From assembly GCA_003695215.1 (NCBI GenBank), contig RFIM01000283.1:1-11280 (forward strand): 11,280 nucleotides of DNA. The letters run 5' to 3'. The DNA is from Chloroflexota bacterium (GTDB lineage Bacteria > Chloroflexota > Anaerolineae > Aggregatilineales > UBA2796). Made by a program: the position numbers and the translations under genes. Below are positions 1 through 7,059 of this stretch, piece by piece; the stretch's first letter is position 1; each line of letters begins with the position of its first letter. Below the pieces are notes generated by a model that had not been told where the DNA came from, searched no databases, and saw only the letters and a program-made list of their open reading frames with translations.

Positions 1-99
1 AGCGATGCGCCGCTTCTGATCAGGCGTGAAGTTGGCGTTGGCAAACTGCTCGCCTTCGCGCAAGGTCGATTCGATAATGGCGAACTCAGTCAAAGACAC
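1..99 (-). CDS. Homocitrate synthase (LysS/NifV-like), N-terminal fragment
   Basis: Only the first 33 codons are inside the window; the gene runs off the left edge. Translated from GTG at 99, the protein carries I-E-S-T-L-R-E-G-E-Q-F-A, then A-N-F-T-P-D-Q-K. This is the start of the DRE-TIM metallolyase barrel. The Arg-Glu pair in STLREGEQ belongs to the acyl-transfer active site. The EQF...ANF form resembles homocitrate synthases of the alpha-aminoadipate lysine pathway (Thermus/Deinococcus/archaeal LysS) more than isopropylmalate synthases, which usually read TTLRDGEQSPG. Homocitrate synthase condenses acetyl-CoA with 2-oxoglutarate. A GGAGG ribosome-binding site (plus-strand cctcc, 110-114) lies 10 nt upstream of the GTG, and no ATG is available, which supports this start. 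The family call is fairly firm. The exact substrate (homocitrate, citramalate or isopropylmalate synthase) cannot be settled from 33 residues. Confidence 0.7.
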   Translation of the reverse strand, partial: MSLTEFAIIESTLREGEQFANANFTPDQKRRIA

Positions 100-109
100 G
101 GCTAAAATT

Positions 110-114
110 CCTCC
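110..114 (-). promoter_or_regulatory. Ribosome-binding site deciding a GTG start
   Basis: The minus strand reads GGAGG here, 10 nt before the GTG at 99-97. It is the strongest Shine-Dalgarno match near the left edge and is what identifies the truncated homocitrate synthase start. Confidence 0.6.
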
Positions 115-177
115 ATAGCAAGGCGTCGCTCAATATTAACATACCCGAGCGGCGCGGCTATGGCGAATCAGCCCAAA

Positions 178-1029
178 TCAGCGGTAGCGTGCCCAAAAGC
201 CGCTCAAGGCGCGCCTGAGCGTGCGCCCTAGCCAAGCCAAACCGAAGAGCACGCTGCAAGCCAGCACAATGGCAGCGCCAGAGGCCACATTGTAGCGGTA
301 GGAGAAGTATAAGCCGATCACGCCTGCGCTGATCGCCACCACAACTGCGATCAACATCATGCGCGGCAGGCGATTGGTCAGCAGCGAGGCAGTCGCCGCA
401 GGCGTCACCAGCATCGCGCTCGTCAGCACTACGCCCACGGCCTGAATGGCCGTCACTACAGTCAGCGCTAGCAGGATCAGCAAGGCATAGCGCAGCCGAT
501 CGGCGCGCAAGCCGATCACTTCAGCATGAATCGGATCGAACGACGTCAGCTCGAATTCCTTGTGGAACAACAGCAGCGTGCCCAGCACGATCAGCGATAC
601 CACGCCGATCAGCGTCAGATCGCCTGGCGTGACGCCCAGCACATTGCCAAACAGGATATGCGTAAAATCGCGGAAAGAACGCGCCGTGCTCATCAGCAAG
701 ATGCCTAGCGCGAACATGAAGGTGAACATGATGCCAATAGCCGTATCTTCGCGCAGCGTCTCGCGCCGCGAGAGCCAGCCGATGCCCAGAGCCGTCAGCA
801 AGCCTGCCACTACCGCGCCCAGAAACAGGCTCAAGCCGTTGAAGTAGGCCAAGACAATGCCCGGCAGCACAGTATGTGCCAGCGCATCGCCAATGAAAGC
901 CATACGCCGCAGCACCACATACACGCCAATGGTCGCGCATAGCGTGCCGACCATCACCACAGCCAGCAAGCTGTGGCGCATGAACTGGAAACGCACGAAC
1001 GGTTCGATCAGGTCGTTCAGGGAAATCAT
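178..1029 (-). CDS. Metal ABC transporter permease (ZnuB/MntB/SitC family)
   Basis: This is a 283-aa integral membrane subunit of a transition-metal importer (ABC-3 permease family). It forms the channel through which Zn2+, Mn2+ or Fe2+ delivered by the binding protein is moved inwards. Hydrophobic segments recur along the whole length. Family hallmarks are VVLRRMAFIGDALAH (residues 38-52, after the first membrane segment), VLTSAMLVTPAATA (201-214) and NVASGAAIVL (247-256) near the C-terminus. The length is normal for the family. The ATG start overlaps the stop of the upstream ATPase gene as ATGA (1026-1029), so translation is probably coupled. It is the last gene of the three-gene metal operon. 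No clear intrinsic terminator follows in 100-177. The metal cannot be told from this subunit alone. Confidence 0.93.
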   Translation of the reverse strand: MISLNDLIEPFVRFQFMRHSLLAVVMVGTLCATIGVYVVLRRMAFIGDALAHTVLPGIVLAYFNGLSLFLGAVVAGLLTALGIGWLSRRETLREDTAIGIMFTFMFALGILLMSTARSFRDFTHILFGNVLGVTPGDLTLIGVVSLIVLGTLLLFHKEFELTSFDPIHAEVIGLRADRLRYALLILLALTVVTAIQAVGVVLTSAMLVTPAATASLLTNRLPRMMLIAVVVAISAGVIGLYFSYRYNVASGAAIVLACSVLFGLAWLGRTLRRALSGFWARYR

Positions 1030-1787
1030 CGCGTGTGCTGCAAGGCAGATTCACTCACTTGCCTGCCTTCGCGCAAGTACAGGACGCTATCGAAGTCGCT
1101 CTCAAGGCGCTCAAGGTTGTGCGTGGCAACCACAAGCGTCTTGCCATCTCGGCTCAGCTCAGCGATGAGACGGCTGATGATCGCCTGCGTCTCAGCATCA
1201 ACGGCTGAAGTCGGCTCGTCCAGCAGGATCAGGTCGGCTTCTTGGGCTAGGGCGCGTGCCAGCAGCGCGCGCTGCTGCTGGCCGCCGCTCAGCTGCCCAA
1301 TCTGCCGCTCAGCTAGCTCAGAGAGGCCCAGCCGCGCGATTATCTGGTCGACGATTTGCCAGTCGCGCGGGCTCGGGCGGCGCAGCCAGCCCAAGTGGAC
1401 GTAACGCCCCGTCATCACCAAGCGGCGCAGCGTGATCGGAAAGCGCCAGTCGATCTCGCCGCGTTGCGGCAGGTAGGCCACACGATGATGGCAAGCGCCC
1501 ACAGGCAAGCCGTAGATCAGCAGCTTGCCCGAGCGAATTGGCAGCAAGCCGGCGATAGTCTTCAGCAGCGTGGACTTGCCCGCGCCGTTCGGCCCGACCA
1601 GCGCTAGGCGCGTGCCGATCGGCACACGCACTGAGATGTTCTCCAGCGCTAGGACGTTCTCGTTAGGGCGATTGACGCACAGGTTCTCGATCTCCAGCGC
1701 GGCGCTCTCGGGCACGGGCGCCGTATAGCGGCGATGGCTATAGAACAAGTGCAGATCGTTCCACTTGGCTTTAGCAGAGGCGATCAT
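1026..1787 (-). CDS. Metal ABC transporter ATP-binding protein (MntA/SitB/ZnuC family)
   Basis: This 253-aa cytoplasmic ATPase powers the metal importer. Walker A is GPNGAGKST (65-73), the Q-loop glutamine is Q108 in LPQRGEIDWRFP, the signature is LSGGQ (166-170), Walker B is LILLDE (186-191) and the switch histidine is H223. The PQR...DW.FP.T stretch after the Q-loop is typical of the manganese/iron (MntB, SitB, TroB) branch, with zinc transporters in the same family. An extension of about 29 residues precedes the ABC fold. The ATG at 1787 has AAAAAGG only 2 nt upstream, so the ribosome site is poorly placed; no better in-frame start was found. The gene starts 14 nt after the binding-protein stop and ends in a 4-nt overlap with the permease gene. 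Confidence 0.93.
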   Translation of the reverse strand: MIASAKAKWNDLHLFYSHRRYTAPVPESAALEIENLCVNRPNENVLALENISVRVPIGTRLALVGPNGAGKSTLLKTIAGLLPIRSGKLLIYGLPVGACHHRVAYLPQRGEIDWRFPITLRRLVMTGRYVHLGWLRRPSPRDWQIVDQIIARLGLSELAERQIGQLSGGQQQRALLARALAQEADLILLDEPTSAVDAETQAIISRLIAELSRDGKTLVVATHNLERLESDFDSVLYLREGRQVSESALQHTR

Positions 1788-1801
1788 GGCCTTTTTACTT
1801 G

Positions 1802-2770
1802 TTACTTGAGCGCCTCGATGATCGTCTTCAGGTTATAGCGCATCATCTTGAGATAGGTATCGCCTTCGCTGCCCGCCTCGCCGAGCGCATCAGTGAAGAG
1901 CGGCGGCGCTAGCTTGACGCCCGCCTCACGCGCGATCTGTTCCATCAGGCGCGGATTAGTGACGTTATCGGCGAAGATCGCAGGCACGCCCGCTGCCTTG
2001 ACGCGCTCGATCAGCTCGGCGATCTCGCCCGCCGATGGATCGGCCGCCTCGGTTGTCACGCCGAGCGCGCTATCCACCTTGAAGCCGTAACGCGCGCCGA
2101 AGTAGGCAAAGGTCTCGTGCGTCGTGATCAGCACGCGGCGCGCTTCAGGCACCTCATCGACCGAAAGCAGAATCTCGCCATCTAGCAAGCCAAGCTGAGC
2201 GATGTAGAGCGCTGCTTGCTGTGTGTAGCTCTCAGCGTTGGCTGCATCGGCCTCAACCAGCGCGTCGCGAATGCGCTCGACCAGCTTGATCACCAGCGAG
2301 ACGTCGTGCCAAACGTGCGGATCGAATTCGCCATGCGCGTGCTCGGCATCGTCCGCCTCGCCTTCGCCGTCATGGTGCATATCTTCCTCATGCGCATGCC
2401 CTTCAAAGGGCAATAGCTCCAAGCCTTCTGTCAGCACGATGCGCTTCGCCTTTGTGCCAGAAGACTCGACCAGCGCATCCAGCCATGGCTCGAACTCAGC
2501 GCCGATCGCGAAGATCAAGTCGGCTTGGCTCAGCACGGCGCTATCAGCAGGACTCGGCTCGTAGGTGTGCGAATCGCTGCCCGCGCCGACCAAAACTTGC
2601 AGATCGACCTTATCCGCAGCCACGTTGGCTATCCAATCGCCCAGAATGCTGAAGGTAGCCACTACTTTCAGGCGATTCTCAGCTGCAGCGCCGCTCATGG
2701 GCACAGCCACAGCGACGATCAGCGCTGCACACAGCAAGATTCCTAAAATTTGCGATCTCAGGCGGAACAT
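1802..2770 (-). CDS. Metal ABC transporter substrate-binding protein (ZnuA/TroA-like, His-rich loop)
   Basis: This is a 322-aa extracytoplasmic binding protein of the cluster A-I (ZnuA/TroA/PsaA) family that captures the metal ion. Residues 1-30 form a Sec signal peptide with likely cleavage after AAA (28-30). Probable metal ligands, by family position, are H68 (SDSHTYEP), H152 (DPHVWHD), H218 (TTHETFAYF) and D294 (FTDALGEAG). Between residues 123 and 152 lies an acidic, His-rich loop with histidines at 125, 127, 132, 133, 144 and 146, as in zinc-binding members. Start at 2770: AAGGAG lies about 9 nt upstream and the signal peptide begins there; the frame stays open further upstream, but those codons lie across the promoter. 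It is the first gene of the operon. No lipobox cysteine is visible. Zinc is the best guess from three His plus Asp and the His loop; manganese or iron remains possible. Confidence 0.93.
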   Translation of the reverse strand: MFRLRSQILGILLCAALIVAVAVPMSGAAAENRLKVVATFSILGDWIANVAADKVDLQVLVGAGSDSHTYEPSPADSAVLSQADLIFAIGAEFEPWLDALVESSGTKAKRIVLTEGLELLPFEGHAHEEDMHHDGEGEADDAEHAHGEFDPHVWHDVSLVIKLVERIRDALVEADAANAESYTQQAALYIAQLGLLDGEILLSVDEVPEARRVLITTHETFAYFGARYGFKVDSALGVTTEAADPSAGEIAELIERVKAAGVPAIFADNVTNPRLMEQIAREAGVKLAPPLFTDALGEAGSEGDTYLKMMRYNLKTIIEALK

Positions 2771-2794
2771 CGCAAAGCTCTCCTTACGCACAGA

Positions 2795-2838
2795 TTGACG
2801 CTGCGTCTCATTGTATTCTTTCTGAGACGCTGTGTCAA
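2795..2838. promoter_or_regulatory. Inverted-repeat operator over the metal operon promoter
   Basis: The arms TTGACGCTGCGTCTCA (2795-2810) and TGAGACGCTGTGTCAA (2823-2838) are complementary at 13 of 16 positions, including a perfect 8-bp inner part, with 12 bases between them. Each arm also contains its own small palindrome around GACGC-T-GCGTC (2798-2808 perfect, 2826-2836 with one mismatch). One arm covers the -35 and the other abuts the -10 and covers the predicted transcription start. This is the geometry of a repressor operator, most likely for a metal sensor (Fur/Zur or DtxR/MntR type), although the sequence matches no box I recognise. Confidence 0.6.
2810..2838 (-). promoter_or_regulatory. 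Near-consensus sigma-70 promoter of the metal importer operon
   Basis: On the minus strand the sequence reads TTGACA (2838-2833), a 17-bp spacer, then TACAAT (2815-2810). That is a perfect -35 and a 5/6 match at -10. Transcription would start near 2803, about 32 nt before the ATG at 2770, with AAGGAG in the short leader. It is the strongest promoter match in the window. Confidence 0.75.
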
Positions 2839-2861
2839 ATGGTGGTCGCTGCGGCCGTCTT

Positions 2862-2890
2862 TTGGTCTGTGCTGCAAGGCTTGCTATAAT
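2862..2890 (+). promoter_or_regulatory. Extended -10 promoter for the methyltransferase-sortase genes
   Basis: TATAAT lies at 2885-2890, preceded by TGC (extended -10 motif). A weak -35, TTGGTC (2862-2867), sits 17 bp upstream. It points rightwards, back to back with the metal operon promoter. The expected start of transcription near 2897 lies downstream of the in-frame ATG at 2889, which argues against long upstream starts for the methyltransferase. Confidence 0.6.
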
Positions 2891-2957
2891 GTGCAGCCAA
2901 CTTCGCAGCAAAGAAAGTTCGGTTGAGCCTTTGGAAAAGCAGACCCATCAAGTGAGC

Positions 2958-3755
2958 ATGCCCGAAGCGCCTGTGCCTTCAACGCGCTACACCCAAGAGT
3001 ATTTTTTGACCGCCTGCGAAGGCTACGATGAATTTGTGCGCAGCGAAGGCGAGCATCTCTCACGGCGATTGCGCGCCGCCTTTGCCGTCGCTGCTGTGGA
3101 AGCAGGCATGACTGTGCTGGACGTCGGCTGTGGGCGCGGCGAGATTTTGCGGCATTGCGCCAAGCTCGGCGCGCACGCCTACGGCATTGACTACGCTATC
3201 GCCGCGGTGCAGCTCTCCAAAGAGATCGCACAAAATACCAACGACGCACGCGGCAAAATCGGCGTGGCACAGGCTGATGCCAAGCAGCTGCCCTTCCCAA
3301 GCGCCTATTTCGACCGCGTCCTGCTCTTCGATGTAGTCGAGCACCTGCATCCATGGGAATTGCACAAGGCCCTGTGCGAGATTCATCGCGTCCTGAAGCC
3401 CGATGGGCGCTTGATCGTCCATACAGCGCCGAACGCCTGGTATGATCGCTACGCCTATCCGCTGGTGCGCACCTTTCGGCGCTTGCTCGGGCAAGGCGCG
3501 CGCTATCCCGCCAATCCACGCGCCTTTCTGGTCAACGTCAACCAAGAAGTGCACGTCAACGAGCAGTCCATGCTCAGTTTGCGGCGCGCTCTGGCAAGGG
3601 CAGGCTTCCGCAGCCGCGTCTGGCTTGATTCGCCGCCGCAAGGCAGGCAGAATCCGCTCTTGATCGACCTGCTGCGCGCTGCAGCCTTCCGCGTGCCGCC
3701 TTTCCGCTGGTTCTTCGAGCGCGAGGTCTTTGCAGTGGCTGCTAAGCGCCGCTGA
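2958..3755 (+). CDS. Class I SAM-dependent methyltransferase (Methyltransf_11/UbiE-like)
   Basis: This 265-aa protein has a Rossmann-fold methyltransferase domain over residues 50-160. Motif I is VLDVGCGRG (53-61), which binds S-adenosylmethionine. An acidic residue for the ribose is D78 in YGIDYA, motif II lies in ADAKQLPFP (107-114), then FDVVEHL (124-130) and LKPDGRLIV (146-154). The C-terminal 100 residues are basic and aromatic (for example PPFRWFFERE, 247-256) and may bind a lipid or glycan substrate, but the substrate cannot be told. The frame is open from 2832, but the promoter -10 is at 2885-2890, so the start must lie downstream. ATG 2958 was chosen over GTG 2952 and TTG 2931, and none has a strong ribosome site. 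It is 18 nt upstream of the sortase gene and likely cotranscribed. Confidence 0.85.
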   Translation: MPEAPVPSTRYTQEYFLTACEGYDEFVRSEGEHLSRRLRAAFAVAAVEAGMTVLDVGCGRGEILRHCAKLGAHAYGIDYAIAAVQLSKEIAQNTNDARGKIGVAQADAKQLPFPSAYFDRVLLFDVVEHLHPWELHKALCEIHRVLKPDGRLIVHTAPNAWYDRYAYPLVRTFRRLLGQGARYPANPRAFLVNVNQEVHVNEQSMLSLRRALARAGFRSRVWLDSPPQGRQNPLLIDLLRAAAFRVPPFRWFFEREVFAVAAKRR

Positions 3756-3773
3756 GCTTTGAGGTGAGCTGCC

Positions 3774-4856
3774 ATGCGCGATAAACGCCCTGTGGATGAA
3801 CTTTCCATTGAAGAGCTAGAGCGCATTCTGGCCATCCGCAAGCGCGAGGCACGTTTGGCGCGCCTACAGACCTACGCGAGCAAGGGCAGGCGCATCCCAA
3901 GCGGGCGCCCTGTGCAAGTGCAAACGCCCGAGCGCCTGGCGCCGCACCTGGCGCCTGTGCCGACCGAGCCCGAGGCCGACTCCGCGCCTGAGCCTAGCAC
4001 GCCGCCCGCGGCGCGCCGCGCCGATTATTTCGCTGAGGTGACCTTCGAAGACGAGCTGGAGCTGCGCGCAATGCAGCCGCCCGATCCTGAGCAGGCGCGC
4101 AAGCGGCGCAAACAGCTTTGGAACGCAACCCTGACGGCTGTGGAAATCGCCGCTGTGATCGGCCTGATCGTCCTCCTGCTCGGCCTGCTGGAGTCCTTCA
4201 ACGAGCTCTCACAGCAGACTGCTGCGCTGCAGGCTGAAGCCGAGGCCACTCGGCGTGCGCAATTCGTGCCGCCAACGCCGACGCCGCTCATCAACCTGGC
4301 CGCTGTGGTCCTACCGAGCGGCCACACCTTCCGCGGCGATGAGGCCATCTTCAACTTGGAAGAAGTGCCTGCTCAATATCGCGATCAGTTCGCCAACTTC
4401 ACTGCCAGCCTGCCGCTGCGCCGCCCAACACCGAGCCGCGAAGGCCCTGTGCGCATCCGCATCCCGCGCATCGGCGTGGATAGCCAAGTGGTGACGGGCG
4501 ATGACTGGGAAGCGCTCAAGCTCGGCGTCGGCCATCACATTGGCAGCGCCAATCCAGGTGAGCGCGGCAACATGGTGCTCTCAGCCCATAACGATATCTA
4601 TGGCGAAATCTTCCGCCATCTCGACCGTCTGCAGCCAGGCGATGAGATCATCGTCAGCACCTGGACGAAAGACTACACCTACATCGTGCAGCCAAACAAC
4701 GAGCGCGGCGTCATCAAAGGGCATCAGATCGTGGCGCCGACCGACGTCTGGGTGCTAGGCAGTGGTGGCGATGCCAAGCGCCTGACCTTGATCTCGTGCT
4801 ATCCTTACCGCGTCAATACCAAGCGCATCGTCGTCTTCGCCGTGCTGAAGGAATAG
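3774..4856 (+). CDS. Membrane-anchored sortase (class D/E-like)
   Basis: This is a 360-aa sortase-family transpeptidase, acting outside the membrane to cleave a sorting motif and link proteins to each other or to the cell surface. Residues 1-115 are charged and proline-rich (cytoplasmic tail). A membrane helix spans about 119-140, residues 140-165 look like a short coiled coil, and the catalytic barrel runs from about 225 to the end. Catalytic residues visible are H272 in LSAHND, C342 in TLISCYP and R351 in NTKRIVV. The fold opens with RIRIPRIGVDSQVV (227-240). The tail is long for the family, where the helix is usually near the N-terminus. GAGGTGA (3761-3767) sits just before ATG 3774. No LPXTG-type substrate gene is in the window. 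The stop codon directly abuts the stop of the opposing chelatase gene. Confidence 0.9.
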   Translation: MRDKRPVDELSIEELERILAIRKREARLARLQTYASKGRRIPSGRPVQVQTPERLAPHLAPVPTEPEADSAPEPSTPPAARRADYFAEVTFEDELELRAMQPPDPEQARKRRKQLWNATLTAVEIAAVIGLIVLLLGLLESFNELSQQTAALQAEAEATRRAQFVPPTPTPLINLAAVVLPSGHTFRGDEAIFNLEEVPAQYRDQFANFTASLPLRRPTPSREGPVRIRIPRIGVDSQVVTGDDWEALKLGVGHHIGSANPGERGNMVLSAHNDIYGEIFRHLDRLQPGDEIIVSTWTKDYTYIVQPNNERGVIKGHQIVAPTDVWVLGSGGDAKRLTLISCYPYRVNTKRIVVFAVLKE

Positions 4857-5800
4857 CTACTCCAGCTGTTGGCGCACCGCGCGATAGAGCGTCTCGGCGC
4901 GCAAATCAGCCAGCGTGAAGCAGGCGCCGCCGAGGTGTTGCGCCAATTGGCGCGCCAAGCCTTGATCGAAGGCAGGATGCTCCATGTTGATAGTTACATT
5001 GCGGATGTTCGCCTCACGAATGCGATCGGCCAGCTGATGCGCTTCCTGCTGTGGCGGCAAATCGCTGATCGAGACGTTGCCGGCGCCGTCGGTCAAGAGG
5101 ATCATCAGCGGCATCACATCAGGATGCAGGCGCTTCTCACGCTCAAAGACCTGCAAGGCCAGCAGCAGGCCTGCTGAAAGCGGCGTCTTGCCGCCAACAG
5201 GAATCTCGGCCAGTGCCTTGCGCGCCAAGACCACGGAATTGGTCGGCGGCAAGAGCAAATTCGCCCGATCTTTTTGGAAGACGATCAAGCCGACGCGGTC
5301 GCGGCGCTGGTAAGCGTCGGTCAGCAGCGAGAGGATGGCGCCTTTGGTCGCCTGCATGCGCTCAGTGACTGCCATGCTCCACGAGGCGTCTACCACGAAG
5401 AGGATCAAGTTTGCAGCGCGCTTCACGCGGATTTTCCGCTGCAGATCCTGCTTTTCAATGCGATAGGCCAGATCGCCATGCGGCCGCTGCCGCTGGAAAG
5501 GCGCCGCAGCGCGCAAAGTGGCATCCAAGGCGATGTCATCGCGCTTCTCCCCAGCTGGCCGCGCCTGGATGTAGCGTCCGCGTTTGCGCTCAGTGCGCGT
5601 CGGGCTGCGCCGACCTGCCATTTTGCGCGTCAGGCGATCTAAGGGCGTATCCAGCTTGCGCGTCTCGAACTCGGCGCTCGGATCGATCTGCTTGCCGCCT
5701 TCCCACCAATGCGCATCGCGCCTATCGAAGACCGACTGCAGGGCAGGCTCGGCTTGAGCTTGCTCAGGCGGCTGTACGGCTGTCTCGGTCTGCTCGGCGT

Positions 5801-5813
<13 letters not shown>
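4857..5813 (-). CDS. chlD: Metal chelatase ChlD-type C-terminal part (linker + VWA domain), reached by -1 frameshift
   Basis: This frame is open from 5819 to the TAG at 4857. If read after a -1 shift on the A9 run it adds 318 residues to the AAA+ frame. The first 64 codons (5813-5622) encode a Pro/Gln/Glu-rich linker, then conserved-looking sequence with LDTPLDRLTRK just before the ATG at 5621. From that ATG (254 aa) come basic GRRSPTRTERKRGRY, then DIALDATLRAAAP (29-41), and a VWA domain with MIDAS residues D78-x-S80-x-S82 (VVDASWS), T146 (GGKTPLS) and D178 (LLTDGAGN). In ChlD/BchD and related cobaltochelatase subunits this domain binds the large metal-inserting subunit. Starting at ATG 5621 would cut inside the conserved linker, and no clear ribosome site or upstream start was seen, so fusion to the preceding frame is the better reading. 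Magnesium versus cobalt is undecided, as no chlH/cobN is present. Confidence 0.88.
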
Positions 5814-6907
<1,094 letters not shown>

Positions 6908-6940
6908 TGAGCTGTTCTCTATTCGGTCTGTTGCGGAGCC

Positions 6941-6984
6941 TGTGCCTAGAGTATAGCGCGCTCGTGCCGAAATGCACAGGCACA
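6941..6984. repeat. Inverted repeat TGTGCCT/AGGCACA around the chelatase promoter
   Basis: TGTGCCT (6941-6947) and AGGCACA (6978-6984) are perfect inverted copies flanking the -10 box. A third related half-site, CGTGCCG (6963-6969), lies between them and can pair with GGCAC at 6979-6983. The spacing allows a dimeric or looping regulator, but the regulator is unknown. Confidence 0.4.
6950..6978 (-). promoter_or_regulatory. Promoter candidate for the chelatase gene
   Basis: On the minus strand TATACT (6955-6950) is a 5/6 match to a -10 box. The -35 position, 17 bp upstream (6978-6973), reads TGTGCA, only 3/6. Transcription would begin near 6943, giving a leader of about 36 nt, too short for a cobalamin riboswitch. 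The box is flanked by TGTGCC repeats. Confidence 0.5.
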
Positions 6985-7033
6985 TTCAGGTGAAAATTGG
7001 CGCTGAAGCGATAAAGGCGCTAAAGTTAAAGGC

Positions 7034-7039
7034 TACTAT
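7034..7039 (+). promoter_or_regulatory. Weak -10 candidate for the peptide importer operon
   Basis: TACTAT (4/6) lies 20 bp before the ATG at 7060. No good -35 was found 16-18 bp upstream, so it may need an activator. Two near-identical 10-base direct repeats, GGCGCTGAAG (6999-7008) and GGCGCTAAAG (7016-7025), lie just upstream and could be activator sites. Confidence 0.35.
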
Positions 7040-7059
7040 AGAGTTTTGTGGAGCCTTTT

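Noticed and set aside
2771..2911. Upstream extension of the metal-binding protein to an ATG at 2911
   Set aside because: The extra 47 codons run through the promoter and operator, and they would place residues before a clear signal peptide.
2832..2957. Upstream extension of the methyltransferase from 2832
   Set aside because: It overlaps the TATAAT promoter at 2885-2890, so the extra codons would not be in the transcript.
3060..3641. Open frame of 193 codons on the minus strand
   Set aside because: It lies wholly opposite the methyltransferase, which has clear motifs. The translation has no recognisable domain and is a GC-driven shadow.
4857..5621. VWA gene as an independent gene starting at ATG 5621
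   Set aside because: The frame is open and coding-like for 64 codons further upstream, up to the A9 run, and the ATG sits inside conserved-looking linker with no clear ribosome site.
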